A stretch of DNA of 63,853 nt from QHCF01 sp003244275. GTDB lineage: Bacteria > Actinomycetota > Acidimicrobiia > Acidimicrobiales > QHCF01. Shown here piece after piece: positions 34,957 through 44,057 of the stretch. Position numbers and translations under genes: made by a program. Position 1 is the stretch's first letter; each line of letters opens with the position of its first letter. Below the pieces are notes generated by a model. The model was given only the letters and a program-made list of their open reading frames with translations, had not been told where the DNA came from and made no database searches. The stretch covers positions 1 through 63,853 of the forward strand of contig DAIROT010000007.1 in assembly GCA_036806345.1 (NCBI GenBank), in the 5' to 3' direction.

Positions 34957-36046
34957 TTGCCTGTCGCTTGATCAGGCCTGCCTCGACGTCCTGCCTGACG
35001 CGGTCATCGCTCTGGATGCCCATCAGGTGATCGTGGCGGTCAACCAGGCCGCCAGTGTCCTCACCGGGTACCCGGTCGAGGCCATGTTGGGCATCAGCTG
35101 CGCCGCTCTGCTGGCCCCCCGGGAGAACGATGGCAGTCCGTGCTGGCCGGCCGGTTGGCACCCATCGGCCCACTTGCGGTCGGTGAGAGCCGTTCCCGAG
35201 CAGGACATGACCCTTCGCCGGGCGGACGGTGCCGACCGGCGGGTGGCCGTAACCGGGGCATATCGGCGCCGGGGCGATCGCCTCATCGGCGCGGTCTTCG
35301 CCCTGCGAGATGCTGGGCTGCGAGTCCACCAGATGAACACCGGCATCGAGATCGTCTCCACGGTGAGCCATGAGCTTCGCTCCCCGCTGACCTCGGTCAA
35401 GGGTTTCACCGCCCTACTGCTCAATCGCTGGGATCGCCTGGCCGACGATGACAAGGTCAGAATGCTCGAGCAGGTGAACCGAGACGCCGACCGGGTCACC
35501 CGGCTCATCACCGAGCTGTTGGACATCAGCCGACTGGAATCGGGTCGCCTGGTACTTCGCCGCCAGATGGTGGATCTGGCCCGGCTGGGCGCCTCGGTGG
35601 TCGACGATCTCAGTGTCGAGTACCCAGCGCTGGATGTCACTCTGTGCTTCCCTTCGTCCTTTCCCAAGGTTTACGCCGACCCCGACAAGGTGGTGCAGGT
35701 CGTCACCAACCTGGTCGAGAACGCCTGCAAGTATGCGTCTCCGACCGGTCTGCTGGTCACCGGCGAGGCCAACTCCGAAGAGGTCGCCCTGTCGGTTACC
35801 GACAGGGGCGACGGGATTGGTGCGGAGGACATTGAGAACGTCTTCACCCGGTTCTTTCGCCGATCCGAGGCCCGGCCCAGCGGCTCAGGGCTGGGGTTGT
35901 GGATCAGCCGGGGTCTGGTCGAGGCCCATGGCGGTCGTCTGTCGGTGACCTCGGTCCCTGGGCAGGGGTCGACCTTTCGCTTTACGCTGCCTCGGGTGGA
36001 CTTCGACGACACCGACTTGGGCGACACCGACCTCTATGGGAGCTGA
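34946..36046 (+). CDS. PAS-domain sensor histidine kinase
   Basis: Soluble two-component kinase, 366 residues, no membrane segment. PAS domain at ~12-105 (VLPDAVIALDAHQVIVAVNQ), HisKA with the phospho-histidine in STVSHELRSPLTSVKGF and HATPase boxes: N-box TNLVENACKYA, G1 DRGDGIG, F-box FTRFFRR and G2 GSGLGLWISRGLVEAHGG. Overlaps trmH and pheS by 11 nt each (ATGN5TGA), so it is embedded in a translation operon. No response regulator is nearby. Ligand unknown. Confidence 0.9.
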   Translation: MASDCLSLDQACLDVLPDAVIALDAHQVIVAVNQAASVLTGYPVEAMLGISCAALLAPRENDGSPCWPAGWHPSAHLRSVRAVPEQDMTLRRADGADRRVAVTGAYRRRGDRLIGAVFALRDAGLRVHQMNTGIEIVSTVSHELRSPLTSVKGFTALLLNRWDRLADDDKVRMLEQVNRDADRVTRLITELLDISRLESGRLVLRRQMVDLARLGASVVDDLSVEYPALDVTLCFPSSFPKVYADPDKVVQVVTNLVENACKYASPTGLLVTGEANSEEVALSVTDRGDGIGAEDIENVFTRFFRRSEARPSGSGLGLWISRGLVEAHGGRLSVTSVPGQGSTFRFTLPRVDFDDTDLGDTDLYGS

Positions 36047-37112
36047 ACCATCCGATTCCATCTCGGCTGCGGCCAGCGAGGCGGAGGCGGCCGCCGACAC
36101 AGCAGTAGTCGCGGCCGCCACGGTGGAGGAGCTGAGGGCGGTCGAGAGCACGGTCCTCGGCAAGCACTCCAGGCTGGCCGGCCTCAACCAGGGACTGGGT
36201 GGGCTCCCACCGGAGCGCCGTCGGGCCGCCGGCCAGGAGCTTCAGGGGGCCCGGGCCCGCGTCCGGGAGGCGATCGAGAAGCGGCGAGGCGAGCTGGAGG
36301 TGGACGAACGCCGAGCGCGCCTGGACGCTGAGCGCCTCGACCTCACCGAGCTGGTGCCGGGAGCTGGCCGCGGCCATGCTGACTTGGGGCGGGGCTATGT
36401 ACACCTGGTGACCAGGACCCGGTGGCAGCTGGAGGACACCTTCGTGGGGATGGGCTTCGAGGTGGCCGAGGGGCCGGAGGTGGAGACCGACTGGTACAAT
36501 TTCGAGGCCCTCAACATGCCGCCCGCTCATCCCGCCCGCACCGGCCAGGACTCATTTTACCTGCGCCTGGGCGAGCCCGAGTCGGTCCTGCTGCGTACCC
36601 AGACCTCCCCTGTACAGGTACGCCTGATGGAGTCGCGCCAGCTGCCCATCTACGCGGTCGTGCCGGGTCGCTGCTACCGGAGAGAGACTCCTGACGCCCG
36701 TCACATCCCGACCTTCCATCAGATCGAGGGACTGGTGGTCGACCATGGGATCACCTTCGGGGACCTGGCCGGGACAATCGAGGCCTTCACCACCGCCTAC
36801 TTTGGCCCGGCCATCCACTCCCGGCTGCGCCCTGGTTCGTTCCCCTTCACCGAGCCCTCGGCCGAGTTCGACATCACCTGCGCCATCTGCGGGGGCTCTG
36901 GGTGCCGCACCTGCTCGTCCAGCGGGTGGGTGGAGCTCGGGGGCTGTGGGATGGTGGATCCCAACGTGTTCGCCAACGTAGGTATAGACGCCAAGGAATG
37001 GACCGGTTTCGCCTTTGGGTTCGGGATAGACCGGTGCGCCCAGATGCGCCACGGTCTGGCTGACATGCGGGCCCTGTTGGACAACGACATCCGTCTGCTG
37101 TCCCAGATCTGA
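36036..37112 (+). CDS. pheS: Phenylalanyl-tRNA synthetase alpha subunit
   Basis: Catalytic subunit of the alpha2-beta2 enzyme. 358 residues: N-terminal coiled coil, then HLVTRTRWQLEDTFVGMGF, FEVAEGPEVETDWYNFEALN, HPARTGQDSFYL, LRTQTSPVQVRLM, and class II motif 3 FAFGFGIDRCAQMRHGLADM. The CAICGGSGCRTCSSSGW segment is a zinc-type cysteine cluster seen in many alpha subunits. ATG starts inside the kinase gene. Confidence 0.96.
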   Translation: MGAEPSDSISAAASEAEAAADTAVVAAATVEELRAVESTVLGKHSRLAGLNQGLGGLPPERRRAAGQELQGARARVREAIEKRRGELEVDERRARLDAERLDLTELVPGAGRGHADLGRGYVHLVTRTRWQLEDTFVGMGFEVAEGPEVETDWYNFEALNMPPAHPARTGQDSFYLRLGEPESVLLRTQTSPVQVRLMESRQLPIYAVVPGRCYRRETPDARHIPTFHQIEGLVVDHGITFGDLAGTIEAFTTAYFGPAIHSRLRPGSFPFTEPSAEFDITCAICGGSGCRTCSSSGWVELGGCGMVDPNVFANVGIDAKEWTGFAFGFGIDRCAQMRHGLADMRALLDNDIRLLSQI

Positions 37113-37116
37113 ATCG

Positions 37117-39552
37117 ATGCGCGTCCCCCTCTCCTGGTTGCGGGACTTCGCGCCGTTCGAGACCGACCCGACCGATGTGTCCTCGGTGGCCGCCCTGGCT
37201 GCCACCCTGTCTGATCTGGGGATGGTGGTCGATGGGATGGAGACGGTGGGCGAGGGGTTAGGCGGCGTGGTGGTGGCCAGGGTGACCGAGATAGGCGCCA
37301 TCAAGGGGGCCGACCGCATCCGGCGGGTGCTGGTCGACGCCGGGGGCGAGGAGTCCGTCGAGGTGGTGTGCGGGGCGTGGAACTTCGCGGTCGGGGATCT
37401 GGTCCCGCTGGCCACCGTGGGTGCGGTGCTGCCCGGGGACTTCACCATCACAGCCCGGCGCATGAAGGGTGTCGTGTCCCACGGCATGCTGTGCTCGGGT
37501 CGCGAGCTGCGGCTCTCCGAGGACAGCGCGGGAATCCTGGTCCTGGACGCGGCCACAGGGGCCGAGCCAGGTACCCCGTTGTCCGAGGCGTTGGGTTTGG
37601 AGCCTGACGCCATCTTCGACCTGGACATCGAGACCAACCGTCCGGACGCGCTCAGCATGGCGGGAGTGGCCAGGGATGCCGCGGCCAGGCTGAAGCTTCC
37701 TTTTGGAATTCCAGAGCCGTTGGTCGAGGCCGGCGAAGGCACCGAGAAGCCGGCCAGGGTGTCGGTGGAAGCGTCCGATCTGTGCCCCCGCCTGGCCGCC
37801 CGGGTACTGACTGGAGTGACGGTGGGGCCGTCTCCCCGTTGGCTGGCCCGGCGGCTGGCCCTGGCCGGCATGCGGCCCATCAACTCGGTGGTCGACGCTT
37901 CCAACTACGTCATGTTGGAACTGGGCCAGCCCACCCACCCCTATGACCTTGACCGCCTGGGCGGAGGGGGCCTGTTGGTGCGACGGGCCCGGCCGGGAGA
38001 GGTTCTGGTGTCCCTCGACGGGGTGTCTCGCCGGCTGGGGGCCGCCGCCGATGGGAGCCCCGCTGACGACTGCCTGATCTGCGACGCGTCCGGCCAGGCG
38101 GTCGGCATCGCCGGGATCATGGGTGGCGAGTCCACCGAGATCCATGAGGAGACGCAGCGGGTGCTGCTGGAGGCGGCCCATTTCGCGCCCATGGCCATTG
38201 CCCGCACGTCGAAGCGCCTGGGGTTGCGCAGCGAGGCCTCGGTCCGCTTCGAGCGGGGAACCGACCCAGAGGGGATACCCCGGGCGGTGGCCCGGTTCTG
38301 CCAGTTGGTGGCGACGAGCGGTGCCGGGGCGGCTCCGGTGGCGGGCGAGCTGGTCGACGTGCGGGCGGCGGTGCCCCCCCGACCGGCGGTTCGGGTGCGA
38401 GTGGGCCGGGTGAACGCGGTCCTCGGCACCGACCTGGACGAGGCCGCCATCCGGGGCTATCTGGCTCCCATCGGGTTCGAGTCCCGGCCGGACGGGGTGG
38501 AGGGACTTGAGGTAGTGATCCCGTCCTTTCGGCCTGACGCGTCGCGAGAGATCGACGTGATCGAGGAGGTGGCCCGCCACCACGGTTACTCCCGGATCCT
38601 CCGTACCCGCCCGACCTCGCCCCAGGTGGGGGCCCTGACCGGCTATCAGCGGGACCGGCGCAGGGTCCTGGAAATCCTGGCTGGCACCGGAGCCACCGAG
38701 GCGTGGACACCAACCCTGCTGCGTCCCGGCGACCACCAGCGGGTCGGCCTGGGTGGGCCCAGCCTGGAGGTGGAGAACCCCCTGGCTCGGGAGGAGTCGG
38801 TGCTGCGGCGCACGCTCCTGCCTGGGCTGCTGGGGGCGTTGGAGTACAACGCCGCACACCGCCACGCCCAGATCCGCCTGTGCGAGGTGGGCCACGTCTT
38901 CGGCTGGCCCCCCGACGGTGGGCCGGCGCTGCCCGACGAGCGTGAGTATCTGGGAGTCGCCCTGGCCGGTCCCGGCGACGATGCGCTCACAGCGGTGGCC
39001 ACGTGGCGAACGCTGGCGGCTGCCCTGCGCCTGGAGCGGGCGGACCTGGTGGCGGGGGCCTGCCCTGGGCTGCATCCCACCCGTAGTTGTCGCCTGGTGG
39101 TAGCCGCCACCGGCACCGAGCTGGGGGTGCTGGGGGAGGTGGACCCCGATGTGCTGGCCGGCTTCGGCCTGGCCGGACGGGTCGAGCGAGTCGGTTGGAT
39201 CGAGGTCGATCTCGCCTTGTTGCTGAGCGTCCCTCGGCGATCGGAGCAGCTACGGCCGGTGAGTCGCTTCCCGTCGTCGGACATCGACCTGGCCTTCCTG
39301 GTGGAGGAGTCCACGTCGGCGGGGGAGGTGGAGGTGACTCTCGCCGCCGCCGCGGGGGAGCTGGCGGAGGAGGTCACCCTCTTCGATGTCTACCGGGGTG
39401 GCGACATGGGGGAGGGCCGACGCAGCCTGGCTTGGCACCTGCGATTCGCCGCCCTGGACCACACTCTCACCGACGAGGAGGTGTCCTCCCTGCGGCAGCG
39501 CTGCGTGCAAGCGGTGGAAGCCGCCCATCCCGCCCATCTGCGGGGGAAATAG
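37117..39552 (+). CDS. pheT: Phenylalanyl-tRNA synthetase beta subunit
   Basis: 811 residues, normal length. MRVPLSWLRDFAPFE, the EMAP/tRNA-binding domain (VVVARVTEIGAIKGADRIRR ... GVVSHGMLCSGRELRLSED), B3/B4 editing domain (RPINSVVDASNYVMLELGQP), B5 and the ferredoxin-fold anticodon-binding end (RPVSRFPSSDIDLAFLV ... LRQRCVQAVEAAHPAHLRGK). ATG four bases after pheS. Confidence 0.96.
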   Translation: MRVPLSWLRDFAPFETDPTDVSSVAALAATLSDLGMVVDGMETVGEGLGGVVVARVTEIGAIKGADRIRRVLVDAGGEESVEVVCGAWNFAVGDLVPLATVGAVLPGDFTITARRMKGVVSHGMLCSGRELRLSEDSAGILVLDAATGAEPGTPLSEALGLEPDAIFDLDIETNRPDALSMAGVARDAAARLKLPFGIPEPLVEAGEGTEKPARVSVEASDLCPRLAARVLTGVTVGPSPRWLARRLALAGMRPINSVVDASNYVMLELGQPTHPYDLDRLGGGGLLVRRARPGEVLVSLDGVSRRLGAAADGSPADDCLICDASGQAVGIAGIMGGESTEIHEETQRVLLEAAHFAPMAIARTSKRLGLRSEASVRFERGTDPEGIPRAVARFCQLVATSGAGAAPVAGELVDVRAAVPPRPAVRVRVGRVNAVLGTDLDEAAIRGYLAPIGFESRPDGVEGLEVVIPSFRPDASREIDVIEEVARHHGYSRILRTRPTSPQVGALTGYQRDRRRVLEILAGTGATEAWTPTLLRPGDHQRVGLGGPSLEVENPLAREESVLRRTLLPGLLGALEYNAAHRHAQIRLCEVGHVFGWPPDGGPALPDEREYLGVALAGPGDDALTAVATWRTLAAALRLERADLVAGACPGLHPTRSCRLVVAATGTELGVLGEVDPDVLAGFGLAGRVERVGWIEVDLALLLSVPRRSEQLRPVSRFPSSDIDLAFLVEESTSAGEVEVTLAAAAGELAEEVTLFDVYRGGDMGEGRRSLAWHLRFAALDHTLTDEEVSSLRQRCVQAVEAAHPAHLRGK

Positions 39553-39667
39553 GCGGCCGTTCAGCGGCGTTGCTCTGCTCGACTGCCTGTCGGTGGCGCC
39601 TTGCTCCCGCTGGCGCGCAATTCGGTCTCAGATAGGCCGAATACAGGAACAGCGGCGTTGCTGGTTA

Positions 39668-40390
39668 CTACTCGAGGTCCCGAAGATCGATGACGCTGCC
39701 GTTATCGAGGTCTTGATCCAGGAGGCCCCAGATCTTAGCGGCCACCTCGTGGGGGTCGCTGAGCTTGCCGGCTTGATGTAGGTCGAGGAACTTCTGACGC
39801 TTCGGGAAGTCCGCTTCGTCGGTGTCCCGCAGGTGGGCCTGCATGCCGGTGTCCACGGTGCCGGGTGCCACCGCCATGACCTGTACCCCTCCCCGGAGGG
39901 CCTGCTCGGCACCGACGTTGCGGACCCATTGGTCGATGGCGGCTTTCCCGGCGCCGTAGGAGGACCAGCCGGCGTAGGTGCTGTGAGCCGCCCCGGAGGT
40001 GATCATTATCAGGTGACGACTGGCCTCAATGCTCTGGGCCGCTTTCAGGAACAGGTGACCCAGGACCTGGGGGGCGGCGCTGTTGAGGACCACGTTGGCC
40101 AGGTAGGCCCCGTCATCGACCTCACCGGCGAAGCCCATGGGCTCGACCGTGCCGGCGGCGTGCACGAAGATGACTCGGTCAGCGTCGGTCTCCTTGATCT
40201 CCTCCCGAAAAGACGCCCCTACCCGGGGCCAAGAAGAGGGATCGGAAAGATCAGCCTCCAGGTGCTCCATCCCGTCCGGTGCTCGCCGACTGATGCTGAT
40301 GAGTCGTGATCCCTCCCAGGGGATGGCGGCGGCCAGAGCCTGCCCCAGCCCGCTGGAAGCTCCTGAGATCCAGATCAGTGACCCAGCCAT
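39668..40390 (-). CDS. Short-chain dehydrogenase (benzil/sepiapterin reductase-like)
   Basis: 240-residue NAD(P)H-dependent oxidoreductase. Cofactor motif ISGASSGLGQALA, FVHAAGTVEPMG in place of NNAG, catalytic S-Y-K as ITSGAAHSTYAGWSSYGAGKAA, then VAPGTVDTGM. The HAAG plus VDTGMQ pattern resembles YueD-type benzil reductases; real substrate unknown. ATG start; convergent with pheT. Confidence 0.87.
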   Translation of the reverse strand: MAGSLIWISGASSGLGQALAAAIPWEGSRLISISRRAPDGMEHLEADLSDPSSWPRVGASFREEIKETDADRVIFVHAAGTVEPMGFAGEVDDGAYLANVVLNSAAPQVLGHLFLKAAQSIEASRHLIMITSGAAHSTYAGWSSYGAGKAAIDQWVRNVGAEQALRGGVQVMAVAPGTVDTGMQAHLRDTDEADFPKRQKFLDLHQAGKLSDPHEVAAKIWGLLDQDLDNGSVIDLRDLE

Positions 40391-40599
40391 GCGACCAAGC
40401 TACCGGTTGATGATGCTGACACGGGGACCCTCCCCTTCGGTCTGCTCGAGTAGGCGCTCAGCAACCGTTGCCACAGTGTCCTTCTCCAGCGGCCCGGCCA
40501 CCTGCTCAGGGCTCTTCGGCGCCGGCTCTTAGTTTGTCTCATCCAGGCCCGGGTCTAGCGATCCCTATCTTATTGGGCGATGCAACAATGGAGGACGAT

Positions 40600-40782
40600 A
40601 TGTCAGTAGATCCAGGGACCGGCGCGGCCCAGGAAGAGATCGCTGGGCGGTTCGATGAGGCGCATGAGGCCACGAAGCACGGCGAGCATGAGGACGCGCC
40701 CGATCCGGCTACCGGCGAGAGCTATGCCAAGGGCCAGGACAATCGCGCTCGCCACGTAGGACCACGACCAGGACAGCCCTGA
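40600..40782 (+). CDS. Small acidic/polar protein, unknown
   Basis: 60 residues from ATG 40600 with GGAGG five bases upstream: MSVDPGTGAAQEEIAGRFDE then a His/Glu/Asp-rich stretch and DPATGESYAKGQDN. I recognise no family. The opposite strand has a 63-codon frame (40603-40794) with two hydrophobic stretches but no ribosome site. The rest of 40391-40952 (209 bp before and 170 bp after) shows no gene, tRNA or clear repeat. Confidence 0.42.
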   Translation: MSVDPGTGAAQEEIAGRFDEAHEATKHGEHEDAPDPATGESYAKGQDNRARHVGPRPGQP

Positions 40783-40952
40783 GGAGCCGATCAAGCGGTA
40801 GGTGGCGCGTTAGTCATCAGCGCGGTGATCGCCGAGGCCAACGGCCGGTATGTCGCCGGTTCTTGGCTCGTCGGCGATGGGTGCTATGGCGATGCTGAAT
40901 CTGCGAAAAGTGGACGTGATGGCGGAAGCCATATCGGCCACTCTCGACCAAG

Positions 40953-42095
40953 CTAGGACCTGAGTGAGCGGAGCCGACGGATCACCCTGGGAAGGGCGAC
41001 GAGGAAGGCTTCGATGTCTTCATCGGTGCTCGACCACCCAACCGACACGCGCAGGGAACGGTCGGCGTCGGCCCCCATGGCCTCCAGGACCGGGGAGGGG
41101 GCGAGGGACTCCGACGCGCAAGCCGAGCCGGAGTGCACGGCGATGCCCACCTGGTCCAGTCCCAGCAGGACCGCCTCCGCCTCCACCCCGGCCACTCCCA
41201 GGCAGGCGATGTGGGGAAGGCGGTCGACGGGGTCACCGTAGGCGACGATGCCCTCGGCGCCCGCCGCGCCCAGCACTCGGCCAGTGCGGCGCCGAGCGGC
41301 GGCAGCCTCCTCGTTCAGGCGTCGGCAGCCGTCAGAGCCTAGCGCTTCGGCCGCGGCACCAAAGCCGACGATGGCCGGCACGTTCTCCATGCCCGCCCTG
41401 CGGGCCCGCTCCTGCTCGCCCCCCACTATTAGCGGATCGAGGCGCAGGCCGCGGCGCACCACCAGCGCCCCCATGCCCTTGGGGCCCCCCAGCTTGTGGG
41501 CGCTCACCGAGACCAGGTCGGCCCCGAGGTTGCCCAGGTCCAACCGGACTTGGCCTGCTGCTGCTGCCGCATCCACGTGGGTGAGCACCTGGCGGCGCCG
41601 ACAGCGCTCGAGAACCTCGTGCACCGGCTGGACGGTTGCCACCTCGTGATTTCCCCACTGGCAGTGGGCCAGGGCCACACCGGTTGGGCCACCCCGGTCG
41701 AGGGCGGTCTCGAAGGCATCAGGGTCGATGCGGCCGTGGGCGTCGACGCCAACCTCAATGGTGGGAGCGACCCGCCGGGACGCATCCCGCACGCAGGAGT
41801 GCTCCACCGCCGGGCAGACGATGGCGGCGCCGGGCCGGGCCATTGCGGCGCCGTGGACTGCGGCGTTGGCCGACTCGGTGGCGCCGCTGGTGAAGATGAC
41901 CTGGCGGGGTTGCACCCGGAGGAGGGCCGCCACCTGCTCCCTCGCCCCCTCGATGGCCGCCCGGGCCATTCGTCCCTCGGTGTGGGCTCGCCCTTGGTCG
42001 GCCCCGCCGGTGCCGGTGAGCCATTCCAGCATGGCCTCGACCACCTCGGGCCGCGCCGGCGAGGTGGAGGCATGGTCGAGATAGTGCCGGCTCAC
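40953..42095 (-). CDS. Cysteine desulfurase (NifS/IscS-like)
   Basis: PLP enzyme that mobilises sulfur from cysteine for Fe-S clusters or thiolated tRNAs. 380 residues: YLDHASTSPARPEVVEAML, VIFTSGATESANAAVHGAA, the PLP lysine in SVSAHKLGGPKGMGAL, GGEQERARRAGMENVPAIVG and the catalytic cysteine in HSGSACASESLAPS. GTG start, 31 bp after the SufR-like regulator gene, with which it is probably co-transcribed. Confidence 0.93.
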   Translation of the reverse strand: MSRHYLDHASTSPARPEVVEAMLEWLTGTGGADQGRAHTEGRMARAAIEGAREQVAALLRVQPRQVIFTSGATESANAAVHGAAMARPGAAIVCPAVEHSCVRDASRRVAPTIEVGVDAHGRIDPDAFETALDRGGPTGVALAHCQWGNHEVATVQPVHEVLERCRRRQVLTHVDAAAAAGQVRLDLGNLGADLVSVSAHKLGGPKGMGALVVRRGLRLDPLIVGGEQERARRAGMENVPAIVGFGAAAEALGSDGCRRLNEEAAAARRRTGRVLGAAGAEGIVAYGDPVDRLPHIACLGVAGVEAEAVLLGLDQVGIAVHSGSACASESLAPSPVLEAMGADADRSLRVSVGWSSTDEDIEAFLVALPRVIRRLRSLRS

Positions 42096-42126
42096 CGGCG
42101 CTTCTCTCCCGAGGCGAGCCTGGTAC

Positions 42127-42885
42127 TCAGACCAGGGTGAAGCAGGTGGCGTCTCCCCGGGCCCGGGATGACATGGTCACCGGTGTGGCCCCCTCGCCGT
42201 AGAGACCGGCCAGCATCCCCCTCACCATGCCGCGGTCCACCGCACAGATCACCGGGTGCTCGGCTGCCGTCTCACCAAAGGGGCAGTGTTCGGCCACCAC
42301 TGCCACCGAGGTCCCGCGGGCCTCGGCGTGGGCCGCGAACCCATGGGCGGTGAGGGCGTCGGCCACTGCCCGTAGGGCTGAGTGAAGCGAACGCTGGCCG
42401 TCACCGGGGGCCATCTGGGCGGCCAGGGACCGGCCGTACTCTTCCCCCACCTCCTCGGCCATGCACTCGGCCTGGGTCGGCTCGAGCAGGGCGATCGCTT
42501 TGCCCAACAACATGACCAACAAGTCGTCCCGACGAGGTGGGAACTCGAGGTCCATGTCCTTGGGGGAGGTCCGGTAGCGCTTGGAGGGACGACCGGCGCC
42601 CGCCGAACCCGATCGCTCGACGAAGACCTCCAGGTAACCGCCAGCGGCCAGCTTGTCGAGATGATGGCGAGCGACGTTGGAGTGCAACTCGAACCGGGCG
42701 GCCACCTCGGCGGCAGTCAGGCCTTCGCTGCTGCGCACGTGAAGATAGACATCGCGCCGGGTCGGGTCGCCGAAGGCCGATGTCACGGCGGCCACCGCAG
42801 CCGAGAACTGGTCCGGCTCGAGGACCCGGTGCACCCCTTGGGCCGGGGGAGAACCTGCTGGTGAAGCGTCCGTGGCGGCGCTCAT
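42127..42885 (-). CDS. SufR-like Fe-S biogenesis transcriptional regulator
   Basis: 252-residue winged-helix protein. DNA-binding half: AFGDPTRRDVYLHVRSSEG, LTAAEVAARFELHSNVARHHLDKL. C-terminal half carries cysteines spaced as in SufR-type sensors: one near residue 141 (AECMAEE), AEHCPFGETAAEHPVICAVD and a late DATCFTLV. In known SufR proteins three such cysteines hold an Fe-S cluster and the protein represses suf genes. Position between a cysteine desulfurase and divergent mrp supports this. Confidence 0.8.
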   Translation of the reverse strand: MSAATDASPAGSPPAQGVHRVLEPDQFSAAVAAVTSAFGDPTRRDVYLHVRSSEGLTAAEVAARFELHSNVARHHLDKLAAGGYLEVFVERSGSAGAGRPSKRYRTSPKDMDLEFPPRRDDLLVMLLGKAIALLEPTQAECMAEEVGEEYGRSLAAQMAPGDGQRSLHSALRAVADALTAHGFAAHAEARGTSVAVVAEHCPFGETAAEHPVICAVDRGMVRGMLAGLYGEGATPVTMSSRARGDATCFTLV

Positions 42886-42962
42886 TGCCGGTATTCTACC
42901 TGAGTGACGCCCCGCGAACCCGAGGTTGGCCGAGCCCCTCTGACCTGGGACGTGCAGGCTTT

Positions 42963-43985
42963 ATGAAGGCTCCCTGGTCCAAGAGGCAGGCCGCCCCAGA
43001 TCCGGCCGCCCCTGACCATGCCCCTCCAGATGACTCCGCGGCCGGGGGGGATCCGTCCCCCGCTGGCAACGCCCAGCCCCCGGCTGGTTCGGCCCCGGCT
43101 GGTGCGGCCCGGGATGGTGCCGCCCGGGATGGTGCCGCCCCGACCCCGTCATCCCAGCGACCGCTGGGCCACGAGCAGGGTAAGGCCAACCCATTCTCGC
43201 GGCCTGGCTCGCCCACCAGGGTCATTGGCATCTCCTCGGGCAAGGGGGGGGTGGGCAAGTCCTCGGTAAGCGTCAACACCGCTATTGCTCTGGCCCGCCG
43301 GGGCCACCAGGTGGCCATCCTGGACGCAGACGTCTACGGCTTCTCGGTGCCTCGGATGCTGGGACTGGACCAGCCGCCACTGATTGAGGGAAACCTGTTG
43401 GTTCCACCCGCGGCCCATGGCGTGACCTGTCTGTCCATGGGCTTCTTCGTGGCCGACGACCAGCCGGTGATCTGGCGCGGCCCCATGCTTCATAAGGCGC
43501 TGGAACAGTTGCTGGTCGACGCCGATTGGGGAGATCCCGATTTCCTGGTGGTCGATCTGCCGCCAGGGACGGGTGATGTGGCACTCTCGATGGCCCAGTA
43601 CCTTCCCAAGTCGGAGATGTTCGTGGTGACAACTCCTCAGCCGGCCGCCCAGCGGGTGGCCCAGCGCAGCGCCCTCATGGCCCGCCAGCTCAAACTGCCA
43701 CTGCGAGGAGTGATCGAGAACATGTCGTGGTTCACCGGGGACGACGGGAAGCGATATGACTTGTTCGGTTCGGGGGGCGGCCAGGCGCTGGCTGAACGAC
43801 TGGGGGTTCCCCTGATAACCCAAATTCCCCTGGTGCCGGCCCTCAGGACGGGGGGGGACGTCGGCGTGCCCATAACTGTCTCAGAGCCAGATGGGGAGGC
43901 TTCCCTCGCATTTGGTGCCCTGGCCGAGCGGGTGGAGGCGATGGGCCCGGCTCGCATCTATCATCCGGAGCTCACCATTCGCTGA
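42963..43985 (+). CDS. Mrp/ApbC family Fe-S cluster carrier ATPase
   Basis: P-loop ATPase of the MinD/Mrp group. Deviant Walker A ISSGKGGVGKSSVSVN, AILDADVYGFSVPRMLG, switch VDLPPGTGDVALSMAQ and ENMSWF. The usual DUF59 N-domain is missing; instead ~80 residues of Pro/Ala-rich sequence with a 15-bp repeat (GAARD) precede the ATPase. The CxxC near ENMS of classical Fe-S carriers is replaced by TGDDGKRYDLFGSGGG, so cluster binding in the usual way is doubtful. Divergent from the SufR-like gene. Confidence 0.86.
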   Translation: MKAPWSKRQAAPDPAAPDHAPPDDSAAGGDPSPAGNAQPPAGSAPAGAARDGAARDGAAPTPSSQRPLGHEQGKANPFSRPGSPTRVIGISSGKGGVGKSSVSVNTAIALARRGHQVAILDADVYGFSVPRMLGLDQPPLIEGNLLVPPAAHGVTCLSMGFFVADDQPVIWRGPMLHKALEQLLVDADWGDPDFLVVDLPPGTGDVALSMAQYLPKSEMFVVTTPQPAAQRVAQRSALMARQLKLPLRGVIENMSWFTGDDGKRYDLFGSGGGQALAERLGVPLITQIPLVPALRTGGDVGVPITVSEPDGEASLAFGALAERVEAMGPARIYHPELTIR

Positions 43986-44057
43986 TGCGGGAGGGACGGG
44001 TCATGGCCGTCCAGCCGCCCCCCAATTGCCCCGTACGGGCCGTAGCCTGGCCACCAA

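Noticed and set aside
37258..39075. Long minus-strand open frame (605 codons)
   Set aside because: Antisense to pheT; Gln/His/Arg/Pro-rich with no domain, a typical shadow of a high-GC gene. The same applies to 5222-6841 and 6860-8734 on the minus strand.
40603..40794. Minus-strand 63-codon frame with hydrophobic stretches
   Set aside because: No ribosome site, and it overlaps a plus-strand frame with GGAGG at the right distance; kept only as an alternative.
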